Assembly: GCF_030813695.1 (NCBI RefSeq)
Contig: NZ_JAUSVA010000002.1
Span: 5,642,001-5,706,000 of the forward strand
DNA length: 64,000 nt
Direction: 5' to 3'
DNA from: Kitasatospora herbaricolor
GTDB taxonomy: Bacteria > Actinomycetota > Actinomycetes > Streptomycetales > Streptomycetaceae
A program made the position numbers and the translations under genes. A model generated the notes under the pieces. That model saw only the letters and a program-made list of their open reading frames with translations. It had not been told where the DNA came from and did no database searches. Position 1 is the first letter of the stretch; every line of letters starts with the position of its first letter. This document shows positions 8,172-16,303 of this stretch, one piece after another.

Positions 8172-8867
8172 ATGGACGCGACGAGTCATGCGGTGGGAAC
8201 GGCCACGGCCGGCGGACCGGAGGCCGGCGCGGCGTCCGGCGCCGTACCGGGCGGCCGGGCCCGCCCGGTGGACCCGCTGCTGGCGTACCGGGCGGCGGAC
8301 TTCCCCTGGTACGGGCTGGACGAGGGCTGGACCGGCCGCCGCTGGCTGATGCAGGCCGGCTCCGGCGTGCGGGCCGGTCAGAGCGCCGGCGTCGACTACG
8401 GCACCCTCGGCCACGGCGAGGAGCCCGCCAAGCAGTACGAGGCCCGGGACGTCCGCCGCTTCGCGGTGGTGGTCACGGTGGCCCGCCGGGACGTGCGCCG
8501 CAGCGCCGACAACACCGGCACCCTGGAGGCCACCTCGGCCTCCTCCGCCGCCTGGCTGGCCGGCTCCGGCCTGCTCGCCGCCACCTGGCCCGGCCAGCTG
8601 GACCGCGCCCTGCGCCAGGACTGGATGGACCAGCAGACCGCCCTCGCCTGGGACCTCGCCGACGACCTGGAGGGCCCCGGCTGGTCCGCCCTCAGCCTCC
8701 CGGTCAACGGCCTCCCGCAGCCCTTCCGCTACCGGGAGTCCGAGTACGGCTGGGTGCTCGCCGGCGAGGCCCCCGGGGTCCTGCTCGGTGCCTACGGCAG
8801 GGGCGTCAGCGCGTACGGCGTGGGCTTCGCGACCGTCCCCGACCTCACGGCCTACACCCGCCCGTAG
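8172..8867 (+). CDS. Conserved actinobacterial protein of unknown function
   Basis: 231 aa, soluble, no signal peptide or membrane segment. It begins with a Gly/Ala-rich leader and then contains DFPWYGLDEGWTGRRWL and VSAYGVGFATVPDLTAYTRP. I do not recognise a catalytic motif. GAGG lies upstream of the ATG and a 17-bp perfect terminator follows. Before the element inserted, this gene would have faced the 3' end of mrp directly across that terminator. Confidence 0.75.
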   Translation: MDATSHAVGTATAGGPEAGAASGAVPGGRARPVDPLLAYRAADFPWYGLDEGWTGRRWLMQAGSGVRAGQSAGVDYGTLGHGEEPAKQYEARDVRRFAVVVTVARRDVRRSADNTGTLEATSASSAAWLAGSGLLAATWPGQLDRALRQDWMDQQTALAWDLADDLEGPGWSALSLPVNGLPQPFRYRESEYGWVLAGEAPGVLLGAYGRGVSAYGVGFATVPDLTAYTRP

Positions 8868-8890
8868 GCCCCGCGCGCCCCGGAGAACGG

Positions 8891-8927
8891 CGAAGGGCGG
8901 GGCGGTGTGTCACCGCCCCGCCCTTCG
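8891..8927. terminator. strong terminator, ancestral partner of mrp
   Basis: A perfect 17-bp stem (8891-8907 with 8911-8927) and a 3-base loop. It lies 18 bases left of the attachment repeat. In the uninterrupted chromosome it would have been the shared terminator of the 8172 gene and of mrp. Confidence 0.85.
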
Positions 8928-8944
8928 GCGCCGTCAGGACGGCG

Positions 8945-8957
8945 TCAGAACTTGTTC
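8945..8957 (-). repeat. left attachment site (attL core)
   Basis: TCAGAACTTGTTC, identical to 18105-18117. Read on the minus strand it is codons for Asn-Lys-Phe and the stop of mrp, left here as a fragment with no gene attached. It is immediately internal to the chromosomal terminator and 41 bases from the integrase stop. Confidence 0.8.
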
Positions 8958-8997
8958 AAGTCAGCCCGAAGGGGCGCTGACCTGCTGTTATCCATCG

Positions 8998-10236
8998 CTA
9001 GCTAGGCTCTCGGGCCGTCGTCGGGCCGTCATCGGGATCCGGGCCGCCTCCGAAGGCTTGGTCGATGGCTTCCCTGGTCCGCCTCTCACTGCTCGGCATC
9101 AGGTGCGTGTAGGTCCGGAGGGTGAAGCCCGGGTCGTGGTGCCCCAGGTACTCGCTCAGTGCCTTGATGCTCTCCCCGGCGTCGAGCAGCACGGAGGCGT
9201 AGAAGTGCCTGAGTGCGTGCATTCCGTTCTCACGGCCGCGGGGAATCCCCGCCGCCGACAGGGCCGGCCGCCACGTGTCGACGTTGAACCGGTTGCGGTT
9301 CAGGTTCCGTTGCTTGGCATCCACGAACAGGAGGCGCGCGGTTGTCGGCGGTCCGTCCACTCCGCGCCAGGGCAGGGTGACGCTGGTCGGCGGGCACGAC
9401 GTGACGTGGGCCTGGAGTACCCGGGCCACAGAGTTGGGCAGCGGGACCGTTCGCATCTTGCCGCCCTTCGGCAGCGAGAACACGGGGCGGTTCCTGATTA
9501 GGCGCACCTGTCGGACTAGGTGCACCACACCGTCCGCGAAGTCGATGTCGTCCACCGCGAGACCGAAGATCTCGCCCTGGCGCATGCCGCATCCGCCGGC
9601 GAGGTCCACCATCGGTCGTTGCCCTTCCGGGAAGGACGCCCGGACAGCCAGCACCCGATCCCGAGTCCAGGGTGCGACCCGGCGGGCAGCCAACTTCGGC
9701 GCCCTTACTGACGTGGACCGGCACGGGTTGCTCGGGATGATCCGGTCCTCGACAGCTGCGGTCAGCATGGTCCCGAGGTTCGCGAAGACCGCGCGCTGTG
9801 AGGCGGGCGCCATCCCGTGATCTGCCAGTTTCACCAACCACTCGCGAATGTCCGACGGCCGGAGCGAACTCAGCGGGCGACTGCCCAGGTGGGAGACCAC
9901 GTGGAGCCGAATGCGCTGCTCGGTGGTGACGTACGACAGCGGATCCATATTGAGAGAGGCCAACCACTTTTCGGCGAACTGCTTCACGGTCGCTCGCCCG
10001 GCATTCGGGTCGATGTACTGCCCGCGGGACATGTCTGCCTCGATCTGGGCGAGCCACTGGTCTGCCTGGCGCTTCTGGCGGTCGGGGAAGGACTGACTCT
10101 TCTCGGTGCCGTCCGGGCCGATGTACCGGGCGCGGTAGCGCATGCCGGTGCCGTGCCGGTCGGTCTTGACCTTTTGGGGCTTGCCGTCGGGGGCGGTCTC
10201 GGTCTTGTACCAGCGGTCTTGGATGTGTCCGGCCAT
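8998..10236 (-). CDS. int: Tyrosine recombinase (integrase)
   Basis: 412 aa site-specific recombinase. An arm-binding N-terminal part (about 30-75), a SAM-like core-binding domain (about 80-170) and a catalytic domain (about 185-390). Catalytic residues are visible: Arg219 (GMRQGE), Lys257 (LPKGGK), His340 and Arg343 (HALRH), His366 (LGHHDP) and the nucleophile Tyr376 (RTYTHL). It lies at the element end with its 3' end next to attL, the usual arrangement. The predicted target is the mrp 3' end rather than a tRNA gene. Start ATG at 10236. Confidence 0.93.
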   Translation of the reverse strand: MAGHIQDRWYKTETAPDGKPQKVKTDRHGTGMRYRARYIGPDGTEKSQSFPDRQKRQADQWLAQIEADMSRGQYIDPNAGRATVKQFAEKWLASLNMDPLSYVTTEQRIRLHVVSHLGSRPLSSLRPSDIREWLVKLADHGMAPASQRAVFANLGTMLTAAVEDRIIPSNPCRSTSVRAPKLAARRVAPWTRDRVLAVRASFPEGQRPMVDLAGGCGMRQGEIFGLAVDDIDFADGVVHLVRQVRLIRNRPVFSLPKGGKMRTVPLPNSVARVLQAHVTSCPPTSVTLPWRGVDGPPTTARLLFVDAKQRNLNRNRFNVDTWRPALSAAGIPRGRENGMHALRHFYASVLLDAGESIKALSEYLGHHDPGFTLRTYTHLMPSSERRTREAIDQAFGGGPDPDDGPTTAREPS

Positions 10237-10342
10237 GGTCAGAGTCCTTCGGTGTGGCGGGTCTCGGGGCGGGTGGCGGTAGCGCCGGTGGGTGGGGGCA
10301 TGAGGGTGCTCCGGGGCTGTTTTTGGGCGTGGCTGGGGAGGG

Positions 10343-10428
10343 TCGCTAGCTGCTAGCGACCTGATCAGGTGGGCTATGGGGTGCTACTGGGGGTGCTACC
10401 GGTAGCGGGGTGGGGCGCTACCGGTAGC
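10343..10428. promoter_or_regulatory. dyad cluster between xis and int
   Basis: TCGCTAGC-T-GCTAGCGA (10343-10359), CCTGATCAGG (10360-10369), and two copies of the palindrome GCTACCGGTAGC (10395-10406 and 10417-10428) exactly 22 bases apart, that is, on the same helix face. A related CGCTAGCTAG lies beside the int stop near attL. The position suits Xis or integrase arm sites or a repressor site controlling int. Confidence 0.6.
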
Positions 10429-10434
10429 ACCGGT

Positions 10435-10701
10435 TCACGCGGCGTCGTGGGTCTGGTCGGCGACCCATCGGGCGACGGCGGCGGGGTCGTAGCGAACGTG
10501 GCGGCCGACGCGGAATCCGGGCGGGCCGGTGTGCTTGCGGCGCCACTGGTAGACGGTCTCCAGGGGGACGCCGAAGAGGGAGGCGATGTCTTCGGGGCTG
10601 AGGTAGCGGGCGGGCAGGGCCGCCGGGGCGCCGGCGAGCCCGGCCTTCTCGCGGCGGTGCTCACCGAGGGACCTCACGGTGCCCTGCTGGCGGTCGGTCA
10701 T
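10435..10701 (-). CDS. Excisionase-type helix-turn-helix protein
   Basis: 88 aa. A MerR/HTH_17-type winged helix at residues 32-80: YLSPEDIASLFGVPLETVYQWRR followed by GFRVGRHVRYDPAAVARWV, the classic excisionase-family pattern. The ATG at 10701 has GAGGAGAG upstream; the open frame beyond it is not coding-like. It lies immediately upstream of int in the same orientation, the xis-int order of pSAM2-type elements. Expected to bend DNA at the attachment sites and steer excision. Confidence 0.82.
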   Translation of the reverse strand: MTDRQQGTVRSLGEHRREKAGLAGAPAALPARYLSPEDIASLFGVPLETVYQWRRKHTGPPGFRVGRHVRYDPAAVARWVADQTHDAA

Positions 10702-10784
10702 GAGCGGTCTCTCCTCGCGGTGGTGGGAAGAGCGGGGTACCTGGTTCTGGCGGCGGGGGTGACAGGGCGGGTGACAGTCGGGGT

Positions 10785-10858
10785 GCCAGTCGCCGACTGT
10801 CGGGGTCGCGCGCGCGTTACCCGGGGTTTCGGGCTTCGGCCGACAGTCGGTGACTGGC
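10785..10858. repeat. long inverted repeat upstream of the excisionase gene
   Basis: Arms of 19 bp (10785-10803 and 10840-10858) match except for one G-T wobble position, with a 36-base loop. Each arm itself contains a CCGACTGTCGG-type near-palindrome, so cruciform or nested structures are possible. It could stop readthrough toward xis or mark an origin structure. Confidence 0.65.
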
Positions 10859-11002
10859 GCCTGTCGGGCGGCGGGCTGGTGGTCGGGCGGGGCGACCAGC
10901 AAGAGGAGCACCCCCGTCGGGGGCCGGTGCTCTTCTTGGTGTTTGGGCGAGCGTGGGCGCGGGTCGGTCACGGTGGGTGGTGTCCGGTGGAGTGCCAGGG
11001 CC

Positions 11003-11157
11003 GTCAGGTCGGTCCGGGGTGGGGTGTCAGGGCCGTCAGAGAGGGGCGTCAGGTCTGCCGTCAGGAGGTGTCAGGAGGGGTGTCAGACGCGTCAGACGGG
11101 CCTCGCGCGCACGCGCTACCTGGGGAAATCGGCCCTCTGCCGTCAGACGCGTCTGAC
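11003..11157. repeat. GTCAG iteron-like cluster ending in a 16-bp palindrome
   Basis: GTCAG occurs at 11003, 11026, 11035, 11048, 11060, 11070, 11082, 11091 and 11142, mostly 9-13 bases apart. GTCAGACGC is tandemly repeated at 11082-11099. The cluster closes with GTCAGACGCGTCTGAC (11142-11157), a perfect palindrome of the same half-site. The spacing suggests a protein-binding array. Confidence 0.65.
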
Positions 11158-11396
11158 ACCTGACGCCCGCCGGCCCCCTGGGTCGGGAAGGGTTGCTCTG
11201 GGTGAGGGAGGGAGGCGCCCACCGCCGACGGGGGCCGCCTTTCGGGAGTCCGGCCGAGTGGCCCGGGGTGCCTCCCTGCCTCCCTGGGAGGGGAAGTGCG
11301 CTGCTCAGGGCGGGGAGGGGGATCAGGGAGGCGGTGAGGGAGTTCTCCCTGCCTCCCTGGCGGCTCCCTTCGCTTCGGTGCCCGGCCGGGGCTGGT

Positions 11397-11548
11397 GATA
11401 GCGCTTGCGGCGGAGGCCGGAACCTGGGGTTCGGGCCGTTTCGGGTCTTCCAGTGCCCCGGGGTGCTATCTGCTATCGGGCAGGTCAGCCGCTGTCGGGG
11501 GCGCTATCAGGGCTGCTATCGATAGCGGGGGGCCCTGCTATCGATAGC
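11397..11548. repeat. GCTATC/GATAGC dyad array
   Basis: GATAGC at 11397; GCTATC at 11465, 11472 and 11503; and two full palindromes GCTATCGATAGC at 11515-11526 and 11537-11548, 22 bases apart. The layout copies the GCTACCGGTAGC pair near int, with two central bases of each half changed, so related binding proteins may use both. Confidence 0.65.
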
Positions 11549-11902
11549 GACCCCGGGACCGGCCACCGGGGCGCCGCCGGAACTTGGTGGGGAGCGGGCG
11601 CGGGGCTCGGGGGTGTCCAGTTTTCTGGACAGGCGGGGTGTCGCCGGGGTGGTGGTGGGCATGGTGTGGCGTTCCGTTCGGTGGTTGGGGGTGGTCCGGA
11701 AAAGCCGGAAAGGTTGGAAAGGGTTCTGAGCTGGGGTTTTGTGTGGCGGAAAGTGGTCCGCGATGGTCCGGAAAGGGGTCCGGTAAGGGTCCGGTGGTTG
11801 CGGGCCGGGGGCTTCGCGGACCATTCCGGACCGCTTTCCGCCGCGCGTTTGCGCAGGTGGGAGGGCTTTACGATCTTTCCGGGCTTTCCGGACCGGGGCC
11901 GG

Positions 11903-13240
11903 TCAGTCGGGCGGGGCGTAGAGGTAGACCGTGGTGTGGCGGCCGCCGTTGGGCACCTGGGCGGCGGCGAAGCCCGGCAGCTGGCAGAGCCGGGCGGTCA
12001 ACTCGCTGCGCTGGGTGGCGTTCTGGCGCTTGAACATGACCTGCACCTCGGACTGGGTGAGCCCGCCGGGGGCGGCGGCCTTGACGGCGGCGGCCAGCTT
12101 GTCGAGGTTGGGGTCGCCGGTGCCGCCGGCGGCCGGGCCGAGGATGTGGGCGGCGCTGGCGCGGGCGTAGCGGATGAGGGCCCATGAGGCCCGCAGGTGC
12201 TGCTCTTCGATGCGGTCGCTGTGGTCGAGGAGGGCGTAGACCATGGCGGCGCGCTTGGCGTAGGGGGCGGCGCGGGCGGTGAACTCGGCAAGGGGCCCGT
12301 CGTCATCATCGGCGCCGGACAGGGCCGGGTAGACCTCTTCGCGCCAGAGCTGTCCGGCCGCGTCGGTGAGCTTGACCTCCCCGACCCGGCGGGCATCGGC
12401 GAGCACGGTCCGCCACGTGTCGGCCAGCCTCTCTACCAGGTGCTCGGGGGCGCCGGTGGCGTCGGGCAGCGACAGGTTGCGGTGCACGAACACCGGCAGG
12501 AACCGGTTGTACGTGCCTCCGGCCAACTCGGAGTCCTGCATCTTGGCGCGCAGCTCACGCGGGGAGATGTGCCCGATCAGGGCGATGTGCGGGGCGGTGG
12601 AGCGCATCGCCTCACGGTTCATCACACCGAGGTCTTCACCGTTCCACGCCTGCCGCAGCACCCCACCGAGGGAGGAGCCCTCGCGGCGGGCGCGGGCCAT
12701 GGTGATGCCGTACTCCGACTCCACCACCCACAGCCGCTTGTCCACGACGCCCTCACCGCCCTTCGCGGCCTTGCCGGGCTTGGGGTCGGGGTCGCCGTCG
12801 CGGACGGCTTCGATCAGGCCTTCCCCGGAGGACAGGCCGGAGGGCATGTGGTTGGCGACGAACTGCGGGTCGGCGGCCTTGAACAGCCGCTTGACGGTGT
12901 TGCTGGCTGCACCCTTGCGGCCGGCGGCGGTGGCTCCGACGGTCAGGGCCCAGATCAGGGCGGGGTGGCGGTCGTTGCCGATCCACAGGAACGGGCCGGG
13001 GCCGATGATGGCCCCACCGGCGGACAGCAGGTTCACCAGGATGGCGACGGGGTCGGCCTCGGTGGTCGGGTCGAGGTCCCGGACGGTCTGCCCGACCCAC
13101 CCGGTGAACACCTCCGGGTCCGGCACCGGGCCGGGCCTCGCGGGGCGCTCCGCGTCGGGTCGGGGGTCGTAGAGCGGGTTCGCCGCCCGGGTTGGTCGGA
13201 CGTCGTCGGGCGCGGGCGGGGGCTGGGTTTCGACGGTCAT
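11903..13240 (-). CDS. DUF3987 domain protein (putative element replication protein)
   Basis: 445 aa. DUF3987 proteins occur in phages and integrative elements and are treated as replicative helicase- or primase-associated proteins. A P-loop-like GATAAGRKGAA lies at residues 102-112, with the acidic WVVESEYG near residue 195 and IALIGHISPREL near 240. The first 40 residues are Pro-rich. The C-terminal 70 residues look like a small winged-helix (LTQSEVQVMFKRQNATQRSELTARL). ATG at 13240 with GGAG about 7 bases upstream. It is the only replication candidate of the element and is flanked on both sides by repeat-rich DNA. Confidence 0.75.
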   Translation of the reverse strand: MTVETQPPPAPDDVRPTRAANPLYDPRPDAERPARPGPVPDPEVFTGWVGQTVRDLDPTTEADPVAILVNLLSAGGAIIGPGPFLWIGNDRHPALIWALTVGATAAGRKGAASNTVKRLFKAADPQFVANHMPSGLSSGEGLIEAVRDGDPDPKPGKAAKGGEGVVDKRLWVVESEYGITMARARREGSSLGGVLRQAWNGEDLGVMNREAMRSTAPHIALIGHISPRELRAKMQDSELAGGTYNRFLPVFVHRNLSLPDATGAPEHLVERLADTWRTVLADARRVGEVKLTDAAGQLWREEVYPALSGADDDDGPLAEFTARAAPYAKRAAMVYALLDHSDRIEEQHLRASWALIRYARASAAHILGPAAGGTGDPNLDKLAAAVKAAAPGGLTQSEVQVMFKRQNATQRSELTARLCQLPGFAAAQVPNGGRHTTVYLYAPPD

Positions 13241-13926
13241 CGGGGTTCTCCGGCTGCTAGGCGGAAGGGTGGTCGGTCGGGTGCGGGGCTGGTGGGTCGC
13301 GCATCGGTCGGTGTCTCCGGTCGGGTGCGGCGGTCGGGTGCCGATCGGGGAGAAGGGCGCTTCTCCGGGACGGGCGGGGGAGCGGGGCTGGTCGGCGGTG
13401 GCCAAGGAACCGCCGAACGGCCTGTCGGGGCAGATCAGAGGGCGACCGTTGAGGCCTGCTGCCCGCCCGGAGAAGCGCTGTTGTCGGTGACCGGATCGGG
13501 CAGGGCGGTCGGCCGACTGACCGGCGTCCGGTGGGCGCCCTCTTTTGCTGATCAGCAAAGAGAGGTGGGGGGGTCGGTCGGGTGGGCGCCCACCGCAGAG
13601 TCGGTGGGCAGTCGGTGGGCAGTCGGGTGGGCAGTGGGTGGGCAGGGGTGCCCACCACCGCGTCGACGGGCGGTCGAAGAGGCCGACCGGACGGGGGCGG
13701 GTAAAGCGCTTTCTCCGCCCCGCGCCGGGTGAGGCCTGTCCCGGTGCCCACCGGTGGGCGGGGTGGCGCTCACCGGTTGCTCACGGACGCTCACCCGTGC
13801 TCACCTGTGAGCGGCGGCCGCTCACGGTGCCCACCCGGTGGGCGGTGGCCGCTCACCGCTTTTGCGGAGGAGACCACCACCCGCTCACGGGTGCTCACCG
13901 GGTGCTCACCGGTGAACGGGTGGTGC
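13241..13926. other. 686-bp gene-free stretch with palindromes
   Basis: No convincing gene. It contains TTTGCTGATCAGCAAA (13544-13559), a perfect 16-bp palindrome; AAAGCGCTTT (13703-13712) with related GGAGAAGCGC copies nearby; a run of GTGGGCAG repeats at about 13604-13650; and many CACCGGTG/GCTCACC motifs at 13740-13920. It lies upstream of the DUF3987 gene and so probably holds its promoter and operator, or a second origin half. Confidence 0.55.
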
Positions 13927-14187
13927 TCAGCGAGCGTTGGCGATCACGCCGTGCGGGATGCCTTGGGCCTTGAGATAGGCCCGGAAGTCCTCGCGGCGGA
14001 TGCGGATGGTGCCCCGGCCGGTGCCCACCCGGTAGGACGGCAGACGGCCCGACTTGACCTCCCGGTAGGCGGTCTCCGGGGAGATGCCCAGTGCTCGGGC
14101 GACCGGGACCACCCTGAGCGGTTCGTCCGAGCCGTACCCGGCCAGGTCTGCCAGCAGTGCGACGGGTGACAGTTCCGAGGTGCTCAT
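13927..14187 (-). CDS. HTH_17-type DNA-binding protein of the element
   Basis: 86 aa. A MerR-like helix-turn-helix (VVPVARALGISPETAYREVKSG) followed by the wing LPSYRVGTGRGTIRIRREDFRAYL fills most of the protein. The ATG at 14187 overlaps the TGA of the upstream gene, so the two are coupled. It could be a second recombination directionality factor or an activator of the DUF3987 gene. It is distinct from the protein at 10435. Confidence 0.75.
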   Translation of the reverse strand: MSTSELSPVALLADLAGYGSDEPLRVVPVARALGISPETAYREVKSGRLPSYRVGTGRGTIRIRREDFRAYLKAQGIPHGVIANAR

Positions 14188-14648
14188 GCGCGCATCCCGC
14201 CCTGGCCGACCTGCTGGGAGGAGCACAGCACCTCGCGCGGACCAGGGACCGGGGTGCCGGGCGCCTCAGGGGCGGTGACCCCGAAGAGGTGGGTGATGGC
14301 GTGCCCGAGACGGATGGAGAAGTCGTTGAGGTTGGAGGAGCGACGGCCGGTGTAGATGTCCATCGCCATCTCGGCGAAGTCCTCTGCCGCACCCAGGTCC
14401 GTCTGGGCGACGGCGAACCACAGGCACTCAAGGATCTTCGACTCGTCCAGGGTGTCCAGGTCTTCGGCCATGAGCATGGAGCCCGGGGTGAAGAGCAGGC
14501 GGCCCAGGATCTCCGCGAACGTCAGGTTGATCGTGAGCTGGACCGCCACACGGGGGGCGGTCTCCAGCGCGTCGGCATCACCGAACACGTCCACGGACGA
14601 GCGGACCGGACCGGCGGACAGTGGCTGAGCAGCGAGCGTTGCAGGCAT
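14184..14648 (-). CDS. Element-encoded protein of unknown function
   Basis: 154 aa, acidic, soluble, with no motif I recognise. Contains AVQLTINLTFAEILGRLLF, a central DLDTLDESKILECLWFAVAQ and a Pro-rich C terminus. ATG at 14648 with AGGGAG about 8 bases upstream; another ATG six codons earlier is less likely. First gene of the leftward transcript starting at the GntR-controlled divergent promoter, and overlapping the HTH gene. A role in replication or copy control is only positional inference. Confidence 0.6.
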   Translation of the reverse strand: MPATLAAQPLSAGPVRSSVDVFGDADALETAPRVAVQLTINLTFAEILGRLLFTPGSMLMAEDLDTLDESKILECLWFAVAQTDLGAAEDFAEMAMDIYTGRRSSNLNDFSIRLGHAITHLFGVTAPEAPGTPVPGPREVLCSSQQVGQGGMRA

Positions 14649-14735
14649 GATGGAACTCCCTTTCATGGGGTGTGGGGCGGCGTGCTGACTTGGCGGAAAG
14701 GCGCCGCTCCACAGGTTTCCGTGGGCTTCCTTCTG

Positions 14736-14788
14736 ACACCTATGCTGACCTAGGTGTATCAACCTGTCAACTGGATCGGCCTAGGTGT
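14736..14788. promoter_or_regulatory. probable GntR operator in a divergent promoter
   Basis: ACACCTA (14736-14742) and TAGGTGT (14751-14757) form an inverted repeat, and CCTAGGTGT recurs directly at 14780-14788. The sites lie between the leftward gene (start 14648) and the GntR gene (start 14821), as expected for an autoregulated divergent promoter. Confidence 0.6.
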
Positions 14789-14820
14789 GTTAGGTCGTGG
14801 CAGCGGATAGGCTGGACGGC

Positions 14821-15189
14821 ATGACTGTCTCCAGCGATGACGACCGCGCCCCCTACGTCCAGGTCGCTGACGCGCTCCGTGACGAGATCAGCTCCGGCGC
14901 ACTTCAGCCCGGCCAGAAGCTTCCATCTGCACGGCAGTTGGCCGACCGCTTCGGTGTGGCTGTCATGACGGCATCCAGCGGGGTGCGGGTGCTCCGGGAG
15001 GAAGGCTTGGTCTACTCGACCCAGGGGCGCGGTACGTTCGTCCGCCGACCTGACGAGGATGCGGCGGCTGCCAGTGTTCCCGTGAGCCGCGGGCTGGCCG
15101 GCCGGGTCGAGGAGCTTGAGGCGCAGGTGGAGAACCTGACCGAACGACTGGGCGCCCTGGAGACCCTGCTTGCCGGTCGAGAGGGCTAG
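14821..15189 (+). CDS. GntR-family transcriptional regulator of the element
   Basis: 122 aa. A GntR winged helix at residues 10-75 (YVQVADALRDEISSGALQPGQKLPSARQLADRFGV written in part) followed by a short coiled coil near 90-118 instead of a ligand-binding domain. This small GntR form is typical of repressors on actinomycete elements; pSAM2 KorSA is GntR-family. ATG at 14821; a GTG at 14797 is an alternative. It faces an operator-like repeat upstream. I infer that it represses the leftward replication operon and itself. Confidence 0.8.
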   Translation: MTVSSDDDRAPYVQVADALRDEISSGALQPGQKLPSARQLADRFGVAVMTASSGVRVLREEGLVYSTQGRGTFVRRPDEDAAAASVPVSRGLAGRVEELEAQVENLTERLGALETLLAGREG

Positions 15190-15364
15190 CCGAAGTGGCG
15201 GCCATGAGGTGGAGCGAGGCTCCGCGGTTCGCATGGTGACTCCCTTTCAGCTCTGGGGTTTCTGTCTGGCAGAGTCAGCAAAGCGCATGCCAGGACAGTG
15301 ATTACAGGCTGAGAGTCGATCACTCACAGGTCACTCACAGGCACAGTTCTCAGGGGGGGACGAG

Positions 15365-16264
15365 ATGCCAAGCGAGACGCCAGGAGCAGAGCCATTCATC
15401 GCGGAGTTGAAGCGCTGGAGGGACGTACGGGGCCTGTCGCAGTCAGCGTTGGCTAAGGCGGTGGGCTACACGCCGTCCTACGTCTCGAAGGTGGAGAGCG
15501 GCCACCAGAAGCCGTCTGCACCCTTCGCTGAACAGGCTGACCGGGTGCTGCACGCCGGCGGAGCGCTCCGCCGGGCGTTCAGGGAGATCGAGCCGCCCGC
15601 CCGGCTCGAAGCGGTGGGCCTCCATCCTGCGGACCCGGATTCCGTGGCGGGTGACAATCAGCCAACGAGCGTCATCGTGAAGCACGATGATGCCGAGCTG
15701 TACTACGACGGCCACACCTACCGTGCCACCCAGCGCCGCCTGCTCTACAACGCGAGTCCGGACCCGATCGCCCGATACCTGATTCGCATCTCGGTCGACC
15801 GCTACCCAGGTAGCCCGGAGCGCTCTAACCGGCTCTACCGGGAGAACCCCCTCACCTGGGAGGAGATCGACCTCAGTGCGCGGGTGGGTAACGAGCCGGT
15901 CGGTTGGCGCGTCCAACACGACCGGGACGCCTTCAAGGAACTCTGGCTGCTGTTCGAGAACGAGGACGGCCGGTACCCGCTCTATCCGGGAGAGAGCACC
16001 TGGATCGAGTACTCGTACACCGTCAGCGACGACAAGTGGGGCACCTGGTTCCAGCGCGCGGTCCGGCTGCCCACGGAGCGGCTGAGCGTCCGGCTCAACT
16101 TCCCGACCGAGCTGGACCCCGCCGTCTGGGGCACCGAGACGACCATGACTGCTGAGGCCTTCCCCCTCCGGACCGCGATCCGTCGGGACCCGTCCGGGGA
16201 CCGGCAGGTCTTCTCGTGGACCACCGATGACCCGCCACTGCACGCCCGGTACCGCCTGGAGTAG
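15365..16264 (+). CDS. XRE-family regulator with a C-terminal sensor-like domain
   Basis: 299 aa. A helix-turn-helix at residues 10-62 (LKRWRDVRGLSQSALAKAVG, YVSKVESGHQKPS) is followed by about 220 residues rich in Trp, Tyr and Arg, with no DUF397 partner. The C-terminal half (YDGHTYRATQRRLLYN, RYLIRISVDRYPG) occurs, as I recall, in Streptomyces regulators next to peptide deformylase genes. ATG preceded by a purine-rich run. The deformylase gene follows 39 bases after the stop, so the two are probably co-transcribed and the regulator may control it. Confidence 0.8.
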   Translation: MPSETPGAEPFIAELKRWRDVRGLSQSALAKAVGYTPSYVSKVESGHQKPSAPFAEQADRVLHAGGALRRAFREIEPPARLEAVGLHPADPDSVAGDNQPTSVIVKHDDAELYYDGHTYRATQRRLLYNASPDPIARYLIRISVDRYPGSPERSNRLYRENPLTWEEIDLSARVGNEPVGWRVQHDRDAFKELWLLFENEDGRYPLYPGESTWIEYSYTVSDDKWGTWFQRAVRLPTERLSVRLNFPTELDPAVWGTETTMTAEAFPLRTAIRRDPSGDRQVFSWTTDDPPLHARYRLE

Positions 16265-16303
16265 AAGTTCCGCGCCCGGCCCAACCCTGAGGAGACTGCG
16301 CCC

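Larger units (their letters stand above)
10702..11902. other. 1.2-kb gene-free, repeat-rich stretch (possible replication origin)
   Basis: No credible gene in six frames. It holds at least four families of repeats: a long inverted repeat at 10785-10858, a cluster of GTCAG direct repeats at 11003-11157, CTCCCTGCCTCCCTGG-type repeats near 11267-11360, and GCTATC/GATAGC dyads at 11397-11548. Farther right, GGTCCGGAAAGG-type motifs recur at 11690-11800. It lies just downstream of the DUF3987 Rep-type gene. The combination resembles an iteron-type origin or a partition/control locus; this is inference. Confidence 0.55.

Noticed and set aside
8930..9000. tRNA gene as the integration target
   Set aside because: No cloverleaf or CCA-proximal sequence is present at either junction; the repeat is the mrp gene end.
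11003..11157. CRISPR array
   Set aside because: The repeated unit is only 5-9 bases and irregularly spaced; there are no 20-40-base repeats, unique spacers or cas genes.
10369..11525. Several plus-strand open frames in the repeat-rich part of the element
   Set aside because: They are Gly/Arg-rich, overlap direct repeats and lack ribosome binding sites or family features.
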